48,669 nt of DNA from Bacteroidia bacterium (GTDB taxonomy: Bacteria > Bacteroidota > Bacteroidia > AKYH767-A > OLB10). A program made the translations under genes and the position numbers. The stretch spans positions 1 to 48,669 of the forward strand of contig JADLBQ010000036.1 of the NCBI GenBank assembly GCA_020847635.1, read 5' to 3'. The first letter of the stretch is position 1, and every line of letters starts with the position of its first letter. Shown one piece after another: positions 25,765-34,302 of this stretch. Below the pieces are notes generated by a model, which was not told the DNA's origin, did not search any database, and saw only the letters and a program-made list of their open reading frames with translations.

Positions 25765-26142
25765 ATGAAAAAAATTCTTAATCTGTTGTTTTTAATTTCA
25801 CTTCCGCTCTGCATACTCAAAGCACAGGAGCCGGATTACTCTGAATGCCTGGTTAAGGTTAAGTCCGAATGGGCAACAACGTGCAGCCAATGCACTCAAA
25901 TGAACAATACATACAGGATTTATCTTAAAAATAATTGTGATCAGTCAATCGAATCGAAAGTCTGTGTGAGAGAAACTTCCAACCGCTGGCGAATTTTCCA
26001 TTTTAAAATGATTGCTCCCGGTGATTCTGTTACTGCGTATGCCTGCGATGGTACCGGGAAATACGTATTGTTCAACAGAAAAGCCGGAGATATGAATATC
26101 CTTCTTCCGGAAGATAATGAAATCCAGCAAAGCAAGTATTAG
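25765..26142 (+). CDS. Small cysteine-rich exported protein
   Basis: 125-aa protein with a signal peptide (KKILNLLFLISLPLCILKAQ), then a short domain with six further Cys in the mature part (ECLVKV, TTCSQC, NNCDQS, VCVRET, YACDGTG). The spacing suggests disulfides in a small beta domain. No family recognised. It follows the TPR gene by 6 bases and closes a three-gene run. It ends 47 bases from the convergent S8 protease gene, with no clear terminator between them. Confidence 0.72.
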   Translation: MKKILNLLFLISLPLCILKAQEPDYSECLVKVKSEWATTCSQCTQMNNTYRIYLKNNCDQSIESKVCVRETSNRWRIFHFKMIAPGDSVTAYACDGTGKYVLFNRKAGDMNILLPEDNEIQQSKY

Positions 26143-26188
26143 TTGAAAAATGGATGTTACACCGGCTAACAGCTAAGTGCAAATGAAC

Positions 26189-29032
26189 CTATTGCCCGGT
26201 TACAATCTTCCCGCTTACTGTTTTCTTTCCAATCTTTATTTCATAAAAATACATCCCATTGCTCAGATTGGCAGAAGGAATTGACACCGTATTCAGTCCG
26301 GCCTGAAGTGAGAGCTGGTTTTCATAAACCTTCCTGCCTTGCAGGTTCATTAATGAGACCGATGCTTTGCTGTTTACAGGCAAGATGACTTCAACCAAAA
26401 TAAAATCTTTTGCCGGATTTGGAAAAACTGCAACAGAAGTCAGAACTTCGGGGTTGCCGTCAATGCCAAGCAGGTTATCATATTTTATCTGAGCATTGGC
26501 AGCATGGGTCGTTAAATCCTGTAAATCATCTCCGGCCAGAATAGCAAATGCAACCTTGACTGAATCACCTGAATTCAGCGAAAAGGGTCCTGTTCCGGTT
26601 ACATCACAGATATCATTACCCGTTCCGTTCTGTCCGGCCTGTGCTCTGTTAGTATTCAAAGTTGTATATTTTTCAGACTTACTGAATCCGTCAGACATGT
26701 TAACCCCGCCTGCCCCACCGCTAATATTATCAATGGCATAGTGCATAAACGGCCCAGGTGTTAAAACCTTAATACCGGCATAGAGACCATTCTGGTCTGT
26801 GTTAAAAGCATATCCCATTTTCAGTGACGGAACTTCATCTGCCCGGTTTTTTGCATAATCCATGATATCCCAGTCAGAAAAAATACCGGCATACAGATTA
26901 TTAAGTGTACTGCTTCCTGAATTCGTAATTATGTATTCTACAATTACATATTTGCGGTCACCCGAAGTGCTCCAGGCATAGGTATTGTGCCTGACAGTAA
27001 CAGGCAAAGGCGATGCGGCAGCATTATCCCTGAATTTACCGGTGAGGTCAAATTCAGAAATAACGGTTGGGTTCACCTGCTGGATAACATTTAATGAGGT
27101 GAAATCGTGTTCAAACGTACTTCCATCACCGCGAACCATATCCGAGACCTTACTCTGGCTGACTCCAAGCATTAATGAGCCTTCATAGGTCAGCTGTTCA
27201 CCATTATAAACAAAACCCAGGCCTTCACCGGGTCCCTCACTGTTAAAAAAGACCCTACCGGTGCTTGTGATGGAAGTCAGCACCTCATTGATTGTAACAT
27301 TGATATAATCTACATTAACCAGAATCTCAAAAGCCTGAAAGTCATTATAGAGCCCGTCTGTTACCGTTAATTTTAGTAAAATTTTTGCATTGATTGGGGC
27401 ATTGTTGTTTACTTTAATTAAGAACGGAGAATTGTTGTTATTAATTGAATCAAAGGTGGAAAGTAAACCTATGTTAAATGAATTGTTTAATATAGAAATG
27501 TAAGCAGATGCCGAGGAAAGTGTAGCAATACAATTTGTTGAAGTAGGAACTAAATAATTTATAAAGTTTCCGGTCATGGCAATGGTATCACCAATTACAA
27601 AAGCTTCATCCTGATTATCAGTAAAATTTACATTCTCAAACCTTACTGATGGTAATGAAGTCATAAGTGCCATTTGCATATTAATCCGACCTCTGCCAAG
27701 TTTATCCTGATAGGCTGCATTACTTCCATAAATGTTATCACATGAGACACGCAACTGCTCACCAACCTGCATTGCACTATAAGATGGGAAATGGGATTTA
27801 ACAATAGCAGCTGCACCGGCAGCAACCGGAGATGCCATTGAAGTGCCGCTGCTGAAATTGTAGTTGTCATTATAATAGGTACTGTAAATATTTGAACCAG
27901 GAGCACAAATATCAATATTGGTTCCATAATTGGAGAAGGAAGATTTCTGGTCACTGTTACTTCCTGTTGAAGCCACTGATAACACATAATCAAAACTTGC
28001 CGGGAAAAAAGCTGCTTCACTGTTGTTATTTCCTGCTGCACAAACTACCAGTGCATCTTTATTAAGTGTAGCATAACTAATTGCCGCCTGACCAAAAGAG
28101 CCTCCCCCTGCGCTGCCCCACGAACAGTTAATAATACTGCAGCCATGATCAGCAGCATAAACAATTCCTTCATATCCACTGATAATATAGGTATTGGGAT
28201 CATTATCCTGGGATGCTTTAACCGGCAAAAACTTACAGTTAAAGCCGGTACTTGCAACACCTGAATTGTTATTAGTTTCTGCAGCCGCACATCCTGAGAC
28301 ATGTGAACCATGGGCAGCCTGGGCACCAATGCCTGTAACTAAGGGATCATTGTCGTTATCAGCAATATCCCACCCTCTGAAATTATCTATGTAACCGTCA
28401 CCATCATCATCAATCCCGTTAACCGGATCATTATAATTGTATTTAATCTTGTTTACCAAGTCAGGATGGTCCCAGTCAGTTCCGGTATCAACAATTCCAA
28501 TCACCACATTGGTATCACCGGTTTCTGTATCCCATGCCTGAAACGCTTTAATTCTGTTTAAATAACTCTGCTGGAAGGTTAAACCCGGATCATTCGGAGT
28601 AAATAACGGTTTATGGAGATACATGGGTTCTGCCCATTCTACAAGTCCGGATGCCAATACTAAATTGATAGATTTAATCAGGTTTGCTTCTTTACTGATT
28701 TTCATTTTATAAATCAAAGAAAGATCCGAAAGCTGCTGACCTGCCTTATTTCGTTCAACTACCGGTGGTTCATGATTGGGGAATATTTTCCGAAGGGATG
28801 AGGTCCCCAGCCGTTGCATCAAATTCTGCATTCTTACATCATTCACCGAGTTGGTGAAACAAACCGGCCTGAATTCAGATTTCATTTTCAGAACAATCAC
28901 CGAGGCCTGGTAATCCTCAGCTGTTACACCCGGTGCCAGCCTGAAGGAAACCTGAGTTTTCCCATTGTTCCGGGCATTTACAGTAATACAAAGCAAGAGC
29001 CCGGCACATAGCAGGTAGAGCTTATTTTTCAT
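26189..29032 (-). CDS. S8 (subtilisin-like) serine protease with T9SS sorting domain
   Basis: 947-aa secreted protease. A signal peptide (MKNKLYLLCAGLLLCITVNA) is followed by a probable inhibitory propeptide to about 130. The catalytic triad is Asp in IGIVDTGTDWDHPDL near 180, His in HGSHVSGCAA near 240, and Ser in SGTSMASPVAAGAA near 395. A long beta-rich middle and Asn/Gly-rich region follows. The last ~75 residues (VFPNPAKDFILVEVIL to KKTVSGKIV) form a type A T9SS C-terminal domain, so the protein is exported and probably attached to the surface. A reverse-strand TACATTCG at 29064-29071 may be its -7 element. It is one of two genes in the window with a T9SS tail; the other is dead. Confidence 0.93.
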   Translation of the reverse strand: MKNKLYLLCAGLLLCITVNARNNGKTQVSFRLAPGVTAEDYQASVIVLKMKSEFRPVCFTNSVNDVRMQNLMQRLGTSSLRKIFPNHEPPVVERNKAGQQLSDLSLIYKMKISKEANLIKSINLVLASGLVEWAEPMYLHKPLFTPNDPGLTFQQSYLNRIKAFQAWDTETGDTNVVIGIVDTGTDWDHPDLVNKIKYNYNDPVNGIDDDGDGYIDNFRGWDIADNDNDPLVTGIGAQAAHGSHVSGCAAAETNNNSGVASTGFNCKFLPVKASQDNDPNTYIISGYEGIVYAADHGCSIINCSWGSAGGGSFGQAAISYATLNKDALVVCAAGNNNSEAAFFPASFDYVLSVASTGSNSDQKSSFSNYGTNIDICAPGSNIYSTYYNDNYNFSSGTSMASPVAAGAAAIVKSHFPSYSAMQVGEQLRVSCDNIYGSNAAYQDKLGRGRINMQMALMTSLPSVRFENVNFTDNQDEAFVIGDTIAMTGNFINYLVPTSTNCIATLSSASAYISILNNSFNIGLLSTFDSINNNNSPFLIKVNNNAPINAKILLKLTVTDGLYNDFQAFEILVNVDYINVTINEVLTSITSTGRVFFNSEGPGEGLGFVYNGEQLTYEGSLMLGVSQSKVSDMVRGDGSTFEHDFTSLNVIQQVNPTVISEFDLTGKFRDNAAASPLPVTVRHNTYAWSTSGDRKYVIVEYIITNSGSSTLNNLYAGIFSDWDIMDYAKNRADEVPSLKMGYAFNTDQNGLYAGIKVLTPGPFMHYAIDNISGGAGGVNMSDGFSKSEKYTTLNTNRAQAGQNGTGNDICDVTGTGPFSLNSGDSVKVAFAILAGDDLQDLTTHAANAQIKYDNLLGIDGNPEVLTSVAVFPNPAKDFILVEVILPVNSKASVSLMNLQGRKVYENQLSLQAGLNTVSIPSANLSNGMYFYEIKIGKKTVSGKIVTGQ

Positions 29033-29063
29033 TTTCCTGAAAGGTTTTTAATTTAAAGAGTGG

Positions 29064-29071
29064 CGAATGTA
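29064..29071 (-). promoter_or_regulatory. Possible -7 element before S8 protease
   Basis: Reverse-strand TACATTCG, one mismatch to TAnnTTTG, 31 bases before the ATG at 29032. The TTCG variant also appears before three other genes here. Confidence 0.3.
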
Positions 29072-29126
29072 CAAAGGAACCGGAATATCTATTTAAAAGG
29101 TTATTAACCATCGTGCCATCTCGAAA

Positions 29127-29927
29127 TCAAATATAATATTGCCCATCGTAAGCTCTTATTGCATTTCCTTCAAGCCATACATCCTGGTAACCGCCTTCTA
29201 AAGATTTAAAATGAACTGATAAAGTACCACCCTTAGCATCTATAACCACGGGGCTTTCCTGCTTAATCCAGTTTTTATGCACAGCAGCAAGTGCAGCTGC
29301 TACGGCACCAGTCCCGCACGACCAGGTTTCATCCTCCACACCCCGCTCATAGGTGCGAAGTGATAATTTGCGGTTACTGATTTCAAGAAAATTAACATTG
29401 ATTCCAGCTTGAGCAAACTGAGGACTGTAACGTATTTTTCTTCCCTGTCTCACTACATCCAGTTGATCTAGTGTACTCACCTTACATACATAGTGCGGAG
29501 AACCGGTATCCAGAATTAAATCATCACCTGCCGGAACCAACTCGGTAACATCCTGCATTTTAAGTTTGATTACCATTTTCTGCTCCCTGAGGTCAGAAGA
29601 CAAAACTTCTGCTTCATGCCTACCATCACTGGCTTTGAACTGAGTCTTGTTTTCAATCATTCTGAGTCGTCTGACATAGGCTACCATGCAGCGCCCTCCA
29701 TTGCCACACATACTTCCGATATGACCGTCTGCATTGAAGTAAATCATTCTGAAATCCAACTCATCATCCGGCTCAAGCAAAAGCAATCCGTCAGCACCGA
29801 TGCCAAATCTCCGGTGACACATACGTGCAATTAATTCAGCATTTGTTTTATCAAAACTAAAACTCCGATTATCAATGATGATGAAATCGTTGCCAGCACC
29901 ATGGTACTTTGAAAAAGCCAGATTCAT
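29127..29927 (-). CDS. dapF: Diaminopimelate epimerase
   Basis: Cytoplasmic, cofactor-independent epimerase converting L,L- to meso-diaminopimelate for lysine and peptidoglycan (266 aa). The N-terminus FSKYHGAGNDFIIIDNR is diagnostic. The two catalytic cysteines are Cys74 in GSMCGNGGRC and Cys204 in TWSCGTGAVAAAL. The DGHIGSM and ETWS regions supply the usual surrounding residues. The ATG at 29927 sits 4 bases after a TAATTTTG promoter element, so a leaderless message is likely. It is not next to other lysine pathway genes. Confidence 0.96.
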   Translation of the reverse strand: MNLAFSKYHGAGNDFIIIDNRSFSFDKTNAELIARMCHRRFGIGADGLLLLEPDDELDFRMIYFNADGHIGSMCGNGGRCMVAYVRRLRMIENKTQFKASDGRHEAEVLSSDLREQKMVIKLKMQDVTELVPAGDDLILDTGSPHYVCKVSTLDQLDVVRQGRKIRYSPQFAQAGINVNFLEISNRKLSLRTYERGVEDETWSCGTGAVAAALAAVHKNWIKQESPVVIDAKGGTLSVHFKSLEGGYQDVWLEGNAIRAYDGQYYI

Positions 29928-29931
29928 GTTA

Positions 29932-29939
29932 CAAAATTA
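29932..29939 (-). promoter_or_regulatory. -7 element before dapF
   Basis: Reverse-strand TAATTTTG is an exact TAnnTTTG match, with only TAAC between it and the ATG at 29927. Confidence 0.55.
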
Positions 29940-30026
29940 ATCTTTCAGCAAGACCCACCACCTGGGAAACTTTCTAAAAATCAAGCATTCGTTTGTTGAA
30001 TATTGTTTATAGCTGCTAAGAGTTAG

Positions 30027-30218
30027 TACCCTGCCATGTTGCTTTGTATCGTTAATCAGGCAATGTCTGCACGAAACCAACTTACTGTACTGGGACCGAT
30101 TTTTTAAGCAGCAATGCCGATCAGCCCTTTTTTAAGGACTGCTTAGAATTACTCCGGCAACTTCTTGAATGATGATTGAACCATCTTTTGGTAGGTAATA
30201 TAAGTTTATACGCAGACT
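30027..30218 (+). repeat. Diverged direct repeat, copy A
   Basis: About 190 bases aligning with copy B at 31489-31668 in the same orientation. A 41-base segment (30138-30178) is identical to 31588-31628, and other shared parts are TTTGTATCGTTAATCAGG, AATGCCGATCAGCC and ACGCAGACT at the end. Weaker similarity may extend ~40 bases on the right. No open frame covers it, so it may be the remains of a mobile element. Confidence 0.8.
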
Positions 30219-30354
30219 GCCTTTCTCCGAAACCAACAATCTACCCATGTGCGAAATTGTCAAAGCACTACGATACAAAACCGCTATGGAAATCAGCAAT
30301 CAAATAAAATGTTGTAACCAAGTATTCATTCTACAGGGTTAATAAAGAAAGTGA

Positions 30355-30362
30355 TATTTTTG
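30355..30362 (+). promoter_or_regulatory. -7 element before WG-like gene
   Basis: TATTTTTG is an exact TAnnTTTG match, about 137 bases before the chosen start at 30499 and 74 before the alternative at 30436. Confidence 0.4.
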
Positions 30363-30498
30363 TTTGGAGATTGAATTGTTAGAGCCAGGCCGAAAACAGA
30401 AAGCAATCATCTCAAAAACATGACACTAAAATTATATGAATATACTAAACCACCAAGAGGAAAACGGTTTCTCTTCAATAACAAATGAAGTCAAAGCC

Positions 30499-31275
30499 AT
30501 GAATATGTCTGGGAAACTATTCAAAATATTTTTTCTGCTTCTCTTTATTTTTAATTATTCTGCTTATTCGCAAACTTATTCAGTACTTGTTTCCGAATTA
30601 AATGGAAAATATGGAGTAAAAAACAATAAAGGAGAAATGATTCTTCCAGAAAAGTATGCCTCCATTGTGCTTCTTTCAGATAACAGCTTCTTGGTTTATG
30701 AAGATAACCCTGGTTGGCCAATGATTATTAATCAAAAAGGTGATATTTTGGTGAGCAAGACAAATCACATAGGAAAAGTTTTGGATACGTTCAATAATCA
30801 TTTCATCTGCCAGTATTACAAAGATGGTAAAATGGCCGATCTTGTTCTTTTTAAAGCCCCTGATATGGTTCTTTATAACTTTCCTATAAAATATATTCAT
30901 GCTGAGTTTGTAAAAGATAGTTGCTATACATATGTGAGTGCTCAAACTTTAACACCAGGCGAAAAACTTGCTATTGATATGAATGGTCTGATATTAACCG
31001 GACCTGACGATATTAATTTCAATTACATCAAGGAATTATTTAAACCATGTAATGGATATGCTGTGGTTCTGAAAAATAAAGGTTATGAAGGTATTCTAAG
31101 TGGTGTTTACGACTTAAATAATAAGAAAATGATAATTCCTTGTAATTTTTCAGATGTTGCATTTGATAAAGAAACCGGATTAATAAAGGCGTACGATAAA
31201 GTTAAAACCTTGACATATAATTTATATGATACCGGGGGACAACTTGTAAAAACTTGGGAACAAATAAAAAAGTAA
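30499..31275 (+). CDS. Exported WG-repeat-like protein
   Basis: 258-aa protein with a signal peptide (MSGKLFKIFFLLLFIFNYSAYSQ). The mature part starts with VSELNGKYGVKNNKGEMILPEKYASIVLL, a good WG-like beta repeat (NGKYGVxNxxGExxxPxxY), then weaker repeats (GWPMIINQKGDIL, YEGILSGVYDLNNKKMIIPCNFSDV). WG proteins are often surface or partner-binding, but their roles are poorly known. The frame opens at ATG 30436; 30499 (MNMSGK) is preferred because the signal peptide then starts correctly. The gene is A+T-rich compared with its neighbours and lies between repeat copies A and B, so it may have been inserted. Confidence 0.75.
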   Translation: MNMSGKLFKIFFLLLFIFNYSAYSQTYSVLVSELNGKYGVKNNKGEMILPEKYASIVLLSDNSFLVYEDNPGWPMIINQKGDILVSKTNHIGKVLDTFNNHFICQYYKDGKMADLVLFKAPDMVLYNFPIKYIHAEFVKDSCYTYVSAQTLTPGEKLAIDMNGLILTGPDDINFNYIKELFKPCNGYAVVLKNKGYEGILSGVYDLNNKKMIIPCNFSDVAFDKETGLIKAYDKVKTLTYNLYDTGGQLVKTWEQIKK

Positions 31276-31488
31276 GTAAAAGATATAAATACTACCAGGT
31301 TCTCACAGCACCTGCCCAAAAGTGACAATTTTGTGATTCAATAAAGCTTTGTAGTTCTTTCAGAGTTTGTGCTTGGTTAACGGTTTCGTGCTTCAAATTC
31401 GCTGTCCTCACCAAATGCTTCACCGTTCGTCAGCCAGTCTAATAACCCATCATCTGTTTTTTCTATTTGCTACGAACTAGCAGCACCC

Positions 31489-31668
31489 TACCCTGTTAGT
31501 TTGTATCGTTAATCAGGCAATGCCTGCTGGAAACCTACCGTACCCGGTCGTATCTTAAGAAGCAATGCCGATCAGCCATTTTTAAGAACTGCTTAGAATT
31601 ACTCCGGCAACTTCTTGAATGATGATTGGTCTTAATTTTGGCTGATCATGTAGGTATTTACGCAGACT
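31489..31668 (+). repeat. Diverged direct repeat, copy B
   Basis: Pairs with copy A 1.45 kb to the left. It contains a perfect palindrome CAGGCA-A-TGCCTG at 31514-31526, where copy A has one mismatch. It ends about 50 bases before the helicase start. Confidence 0.8.
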
Positions 31669-31707
31669 ATCGTTACAAGATTACCAATAGTAAATGCGAT
31701 AGTCGCC

Positions 31708-31715
31708 TAATTTCG
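31708..31715 (+). promoter_or_regulatory. -7-like element before helicase gene
   Basis: TAATTTCG differs from TAnnTTTG by one base and ends 5 bases before the ATG at 31721. The following CAACC resembles the sequence downstream of the GbsR-gene element (ATTCGCAACC). Confidence 0.4.
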
Positions 31716-31720
31716 CAACC

Positions 31721-33004
31721 ATGCCAAAAGACTATTCATGCTTTTCAGATTTTGGACTTAATAAACAATTGCTGCAATCAGTCCAGGAATCAGGTTGGAT
31801 TACACCCACACCTGTTCAACAAAAAGTGATTCCTCAGATTCTTGCCGGGCAACAAGTTGTTGGCATTGCTCACACCGGAACCGGCAAAACCGCAGCTTAC
31901 CTGCTGCCGCTTCTTAAATTATTAAATTATCCGCAGGGTGATGTTCCTCGATGCCTCATTCTTGTTCCCGTTCATGAACTGGCCATCCAGGTGAGTGATG
32001 TTGCCAGTCAACTGGCAGCCCAAACCCGGTTAAGGATTTCGGCCCTGTTTGGAGGCGGAAGTATTAAAAAGCAAAGAGAAGAGCTTAAAAAAGGAACTGA
32101 TATCATTATTGGAACACCAGGCCGGATTTTGGATCTTTATTCGAAAGAAAACTTGATTTTAAAAAAAATCAGGTTTCTTGTTCTTGATGAAGCAGATAAA
32201 CTACTTGATCTTGGATTTCTGCCTCAACTTAACCGGTTGTTTGAAATTCTCCCGATTAATAGAAAGAACCTGCTCTTTTCGGCAACCATGAATAATAAAG
32301 TAAAGGCTCTGGTTGAAAGTTTTATTGCTTTCCCGGTTTATGTTGAAGTGATGCAGCAGTCTAAAACGGCACCTGGTGTTGAGCAACGCTTAGTTGCTGT
32401 TCCAAACTTTCAGGCCAAGGTTGATTTTCTGAAGAAACTGCTTGAAGATGAACAGATGAATAGGGTTATGATTTTCTGCCGTACGAAAACGATTGCCAGA
32501 AATGTAAGTGACAATTTAAAAACGTTTATTCCTGAAAAGAAGGTTAGAAGGATTGACGGGAATCAACAGCAGCAACAACGGGTGAATGCCGTTCATGCAC
32601 TTAATAGCGGTGAAGCCCAGATTCTGGTAGCTACAGATATAGCAGCCCGCGGGTTGGATGTGAAATCAGTAAGTCATGTGATTAATTTTGATGTTCCCCT
32701 CGTTTATGATGATTACATTCACCGCATTGGCCGTACCGCACGAGTTTTTACAACTGGAACCAGTATTACCTTTTGTACCGAAGCAGATCAATGGCACTGG
32801 AAGAGAATTGAGAAACTGACAGGTACCCGGCTTACACCTGAACCTCTTCCTGCAACAATCAGGGTTCAACCTACCCCATTTGAAGAACAGCAATATATGA
32901 ACCGGGAAATTGACTTGCAAAAAAAGAAGGATGATCCTCAATTTAAAGGGGCGTTTCATGAAAGGAAAATCTTAAAAAATAAAAGGAAGAGAACCAGGCA
33001 GTAG
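31721..33004 (+). CDS. DEAD-box RNA helicase (RhlE/SrmB-like)
   Basis: ATP-dependent RNA helicase of 427 aa. The Q-motif region reads FSDFGLNKQLLQSVQESGWITPTPVQQKVIP, motif I AHTGTGKT (50-57), motif II DEAD near 155, motif III SAT near 186, and motif VI HRIGRTAR near 333. The C-terminal 60 residues are basic (PQFKGAFHERKILKNKRKRTRQ), typical of RNA-binding tails. A cold-shock or ribosome-assembly role is usual in this group, but which one is not determined. The gene begins just after repeat copy B, and an alternative start is not available without running into the promoter. Confidence 0.94.
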   Translation: MPKDYSCFSDFGLNKQLLQSVQESGWITPTPVQQKVIPQILAGQQVVGIAHTGTGKTAAYLLPLLKLLNYPQGDVPRCLILVPVHELAIQVSDVASQLAAQTRLRISALFGGGSIKKQREELKKGTDIIIGTPGRILDLYSKENLILKKIRFLVLDEADKLLDLGFLPQLNRLFEILPINRKNLLFSATMNNKVKALVESFIAFPVYVEVMQQSKTAPGVEQRLVAVPNFQAKVDFLKKLLEDEQMNRVMIFCRTKTIARNVSDNLKTFIPEKKVRRIDGNQQQQQRVNAVHALNSGEAQILVATDIAARGLDVKSVSHVINFDVPLVYDDYIHRIGRTARVFTTGTSITFCTEADQWHWKRIEKLTGTRLTPEPLPATIRVQPTPFEEQQYMNREIDLQKKKDDPQFKGAFHERKILKNKRKRTRQ

Positions 33005-33040
33005 ATTAAATTTGCCGGCCTGCTGAGGGTACCATCAATT

Positions 33041-33967
33041 GTGATAAAAGCACTAAAAAGCAATTCGAATAAATGGATATACCTTGCTGTTCTGGCTGTC
33101 ATCTGGGGGAGTTCGTTTATTCTGATTAAACGCGGGCTGGTAGCTCTTGCTCCAACCCAGGTTGCCTCCCTCCGGATGCTGGTTTCATGGCTGGCGCTGG
33201 TTCCGCTGGTTATTCATCGTTTTAAGGAAGTTAAAAAACGGGATTACAGGTATATCCTGGCAACCGGTTTACTAGGCAATGGCATTCCGGCATTTTTATT
33301 CGCCTTTGCTCAAACACGAGTCAACAGTTCACTGGCCGGAATGCTGAATACCCTCACACCTGTTTTTGTTGTAATTGTCGGATTTTTCATATTCAAAATC
33401 CGGTTTCATGTTTCACATATCCTGGGAATCATTGCAGGCCTTACCGGAGCAGTCATTTTAATTTATAACGGTACTGCTGATGATATTTTTTCAGGTGAAA
33501 TCCGTTATGGGCTATTGATTGTTGCAGCCACTATATGTTATTCATTCAGTGTCACCATTATTCGTCATAATCTGCACCACATTGATGCAGTCCTGATAAC
33601 CGGCTTTGCCTTGTTCATTGCAGGTATCCCATGCGGAATTTACCTTTTCACAACAGACTTTCTTTCGCGGTTTGCTTCTCATCAACACACCTGGATGAGT
33701 TTTTTCAGTATTGTCATACTGGCTGTCATGAGTACTTCTTTCAGCACCATCCTGTTTAATAAACTCATTAAGGTTACCTCTGCCCTCTACGCCTCTTCAG
33801 TAACGTACCTGATTCCGGTAATGGCACTGGTGTGGGGGTTGCTGGATGGGGAAACAATTTCATGGATTCAGCTCTTAGGGTTAGTTATCATTCTTTCGGG
33901 AATTTACCTGATCAATTCTGAAACAGTCAGAGAGGTCAAGTCGTTACAAAAAGAACAAAAAATCTAA
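33041..33967 (+). CDS. EamA/DMT-family transporter
   Basis: 308-aa membrane protein with ten hydrophobic segments in two EamA repeats. The first begins WIYLAVLAVIWGSSFILIKRGLVALAPTQVASLRML, the second around residue 150 (GLLIVAATICYSFSVTIIRHNL). Family members move small metabolites such as amino acids or their derivatives; the substrate is not predictable. The start is GTG at 33041 (MIKALKSN), 36 bases after the helicase stop; no ATG lies in a better place. A tRNA follows 24 bases after its stop with its own promoter element. Confidence 0.9.
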   Translation: MIKALKSNSNKWIYLAVLAVIWGSSFILIKRGLVALAPTQVASLRMLVSWLALVPLVIHRFKEVKKRDYRYILATGLLGNGIPAFLFAFAQTRVNSSLAGMLNTLTPVFVVIVGFFIFKIRFHVSHILGIIAGLTGAVILIYNGTADDIFSGEIRYGLLIVAATICYSFSVTIIRHNLHHIDAVLITGFALFIAGIPCGIYLFTTDFLSRFASHQHTWMSFFSIVILAVMSTSFSTILFNKLIKVTSALYASSVTYLIPVMALVWGLLDGETISWIQLLGLVIILSGIYLINSETVREVKSLQKEQKI

Positions 33968-33974
33968 GGCGTCT

Positions 33975-33982
33975 TATTTTTG
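33975..33982 (+). promoter_or_regulatory. -7 element of tRNA-Thr promoter
   Basis: TATTTTTG is an exact TAnnTTTG match ending 9 bases before the mature tRNA 5' end. Confidence 0.55.
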
Positions 33983-33990
33983 CATCTCAG

Positions 33991-34063
33991 GCCTTCTTAG
34001 CTCAGTTGGTAGAGCAGTTCATTCGTAATGAACGGGTCGCAGGTTCAAGTCCTGTAGAAGGCT
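33991..34063 (+). tRNA. tRNA-Thr (anticodon CGT)
   Basis: Full cloverleaf. The acceptor stem pairs GCCTTCT with AGAAGGC, the D-arm is AGCTCAGTTGGTAGAGC, and the anticodon stem GTTCA/TGAAC holds loop TTCGTAA with anticodon CGT. The T-arm GCAGG/CCTGT holds loop TTCAAGT. CCA is not encoded: TCTT follows the acceptor stem. It would read ACG threonine codons. Confidence 0.95.
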
Positions 34064-34064
34064 C

Positions 34065-34262
34065 TTAATGTTTCTTGCAGGATGATGAGTGAGACATAAA
34101 ATTATGTCCTCCCTTCCTGTTGTAAACGGTGTACCACATCCAGTAAAATGCACCGACAAAACCAATAATGATAAAGATTACATCAACCGTCATTCCAATT
34201 GGTTTAACTAAATTAAAAATAAACTCAAAGATTGACTCAATGCCGTACCAGAATGAATTCAT
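34065..34262 (-). CDS. Small membrane protein, DUF6341-like
   Basis: 65-aa protein with one or two hydrophobic segments (SIFEFIFNLVKPIG, VDVIFIIIGFVGAFYWMWYTV) and a basic, His-rich tail. It resembles the small Bacteroidota family DUF6341 (N-terminal G-I-x-x-I/L-F, later F-Y-W-M). It is divergent from a DUF6427-like gene, and these two families are commonly found near each other. Its reverse-strand TACATTTG promoter element is at 34281-34288. The 3' end abuts the tRNA gene on the other strand. Confidence 0.72.
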   Translation of the reverse strand: MNSFWYGIESIFEFIFNLVKPIGMTVDVIFIIIGFVGAFYWMWYTVYNRKGGHNFMSHSSSCKKH

Positions 34263-34280
34263 AATCGTTTAATTTGTCGG

Positions 34281-34288
34281 CAAATGTA
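34281..34288 (-). promoter_or_regulatory. -7 element before small membrane gene
   Basis: Reverse-strand TACATTTG matches TAnnTTTG exactly, 18 bases before the ATG at 34262. Confidence 0.5.
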
Positions 34289-34302
34289 GAAAAACAACCG
34301 GG

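Larger units (their letters stand above)
29928..30498. other. Gene-free stretch before the WG-like gene
   Basis: Holds the dapF promoter element at its left end, repeat copy A in the middle, and a TATTTTTG promoter-like element at 30355-30362 that may serve the WG-like gene. No other feature is seen. Confidence 0.4.
31276..31720. other. Gene-free stretch with repeat copy B
   Basis: Contains copy B and, at its right end, the helicase promoter element. The portion 31276-31488 shows nothing else that I recognise. Confidence 0.4.
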
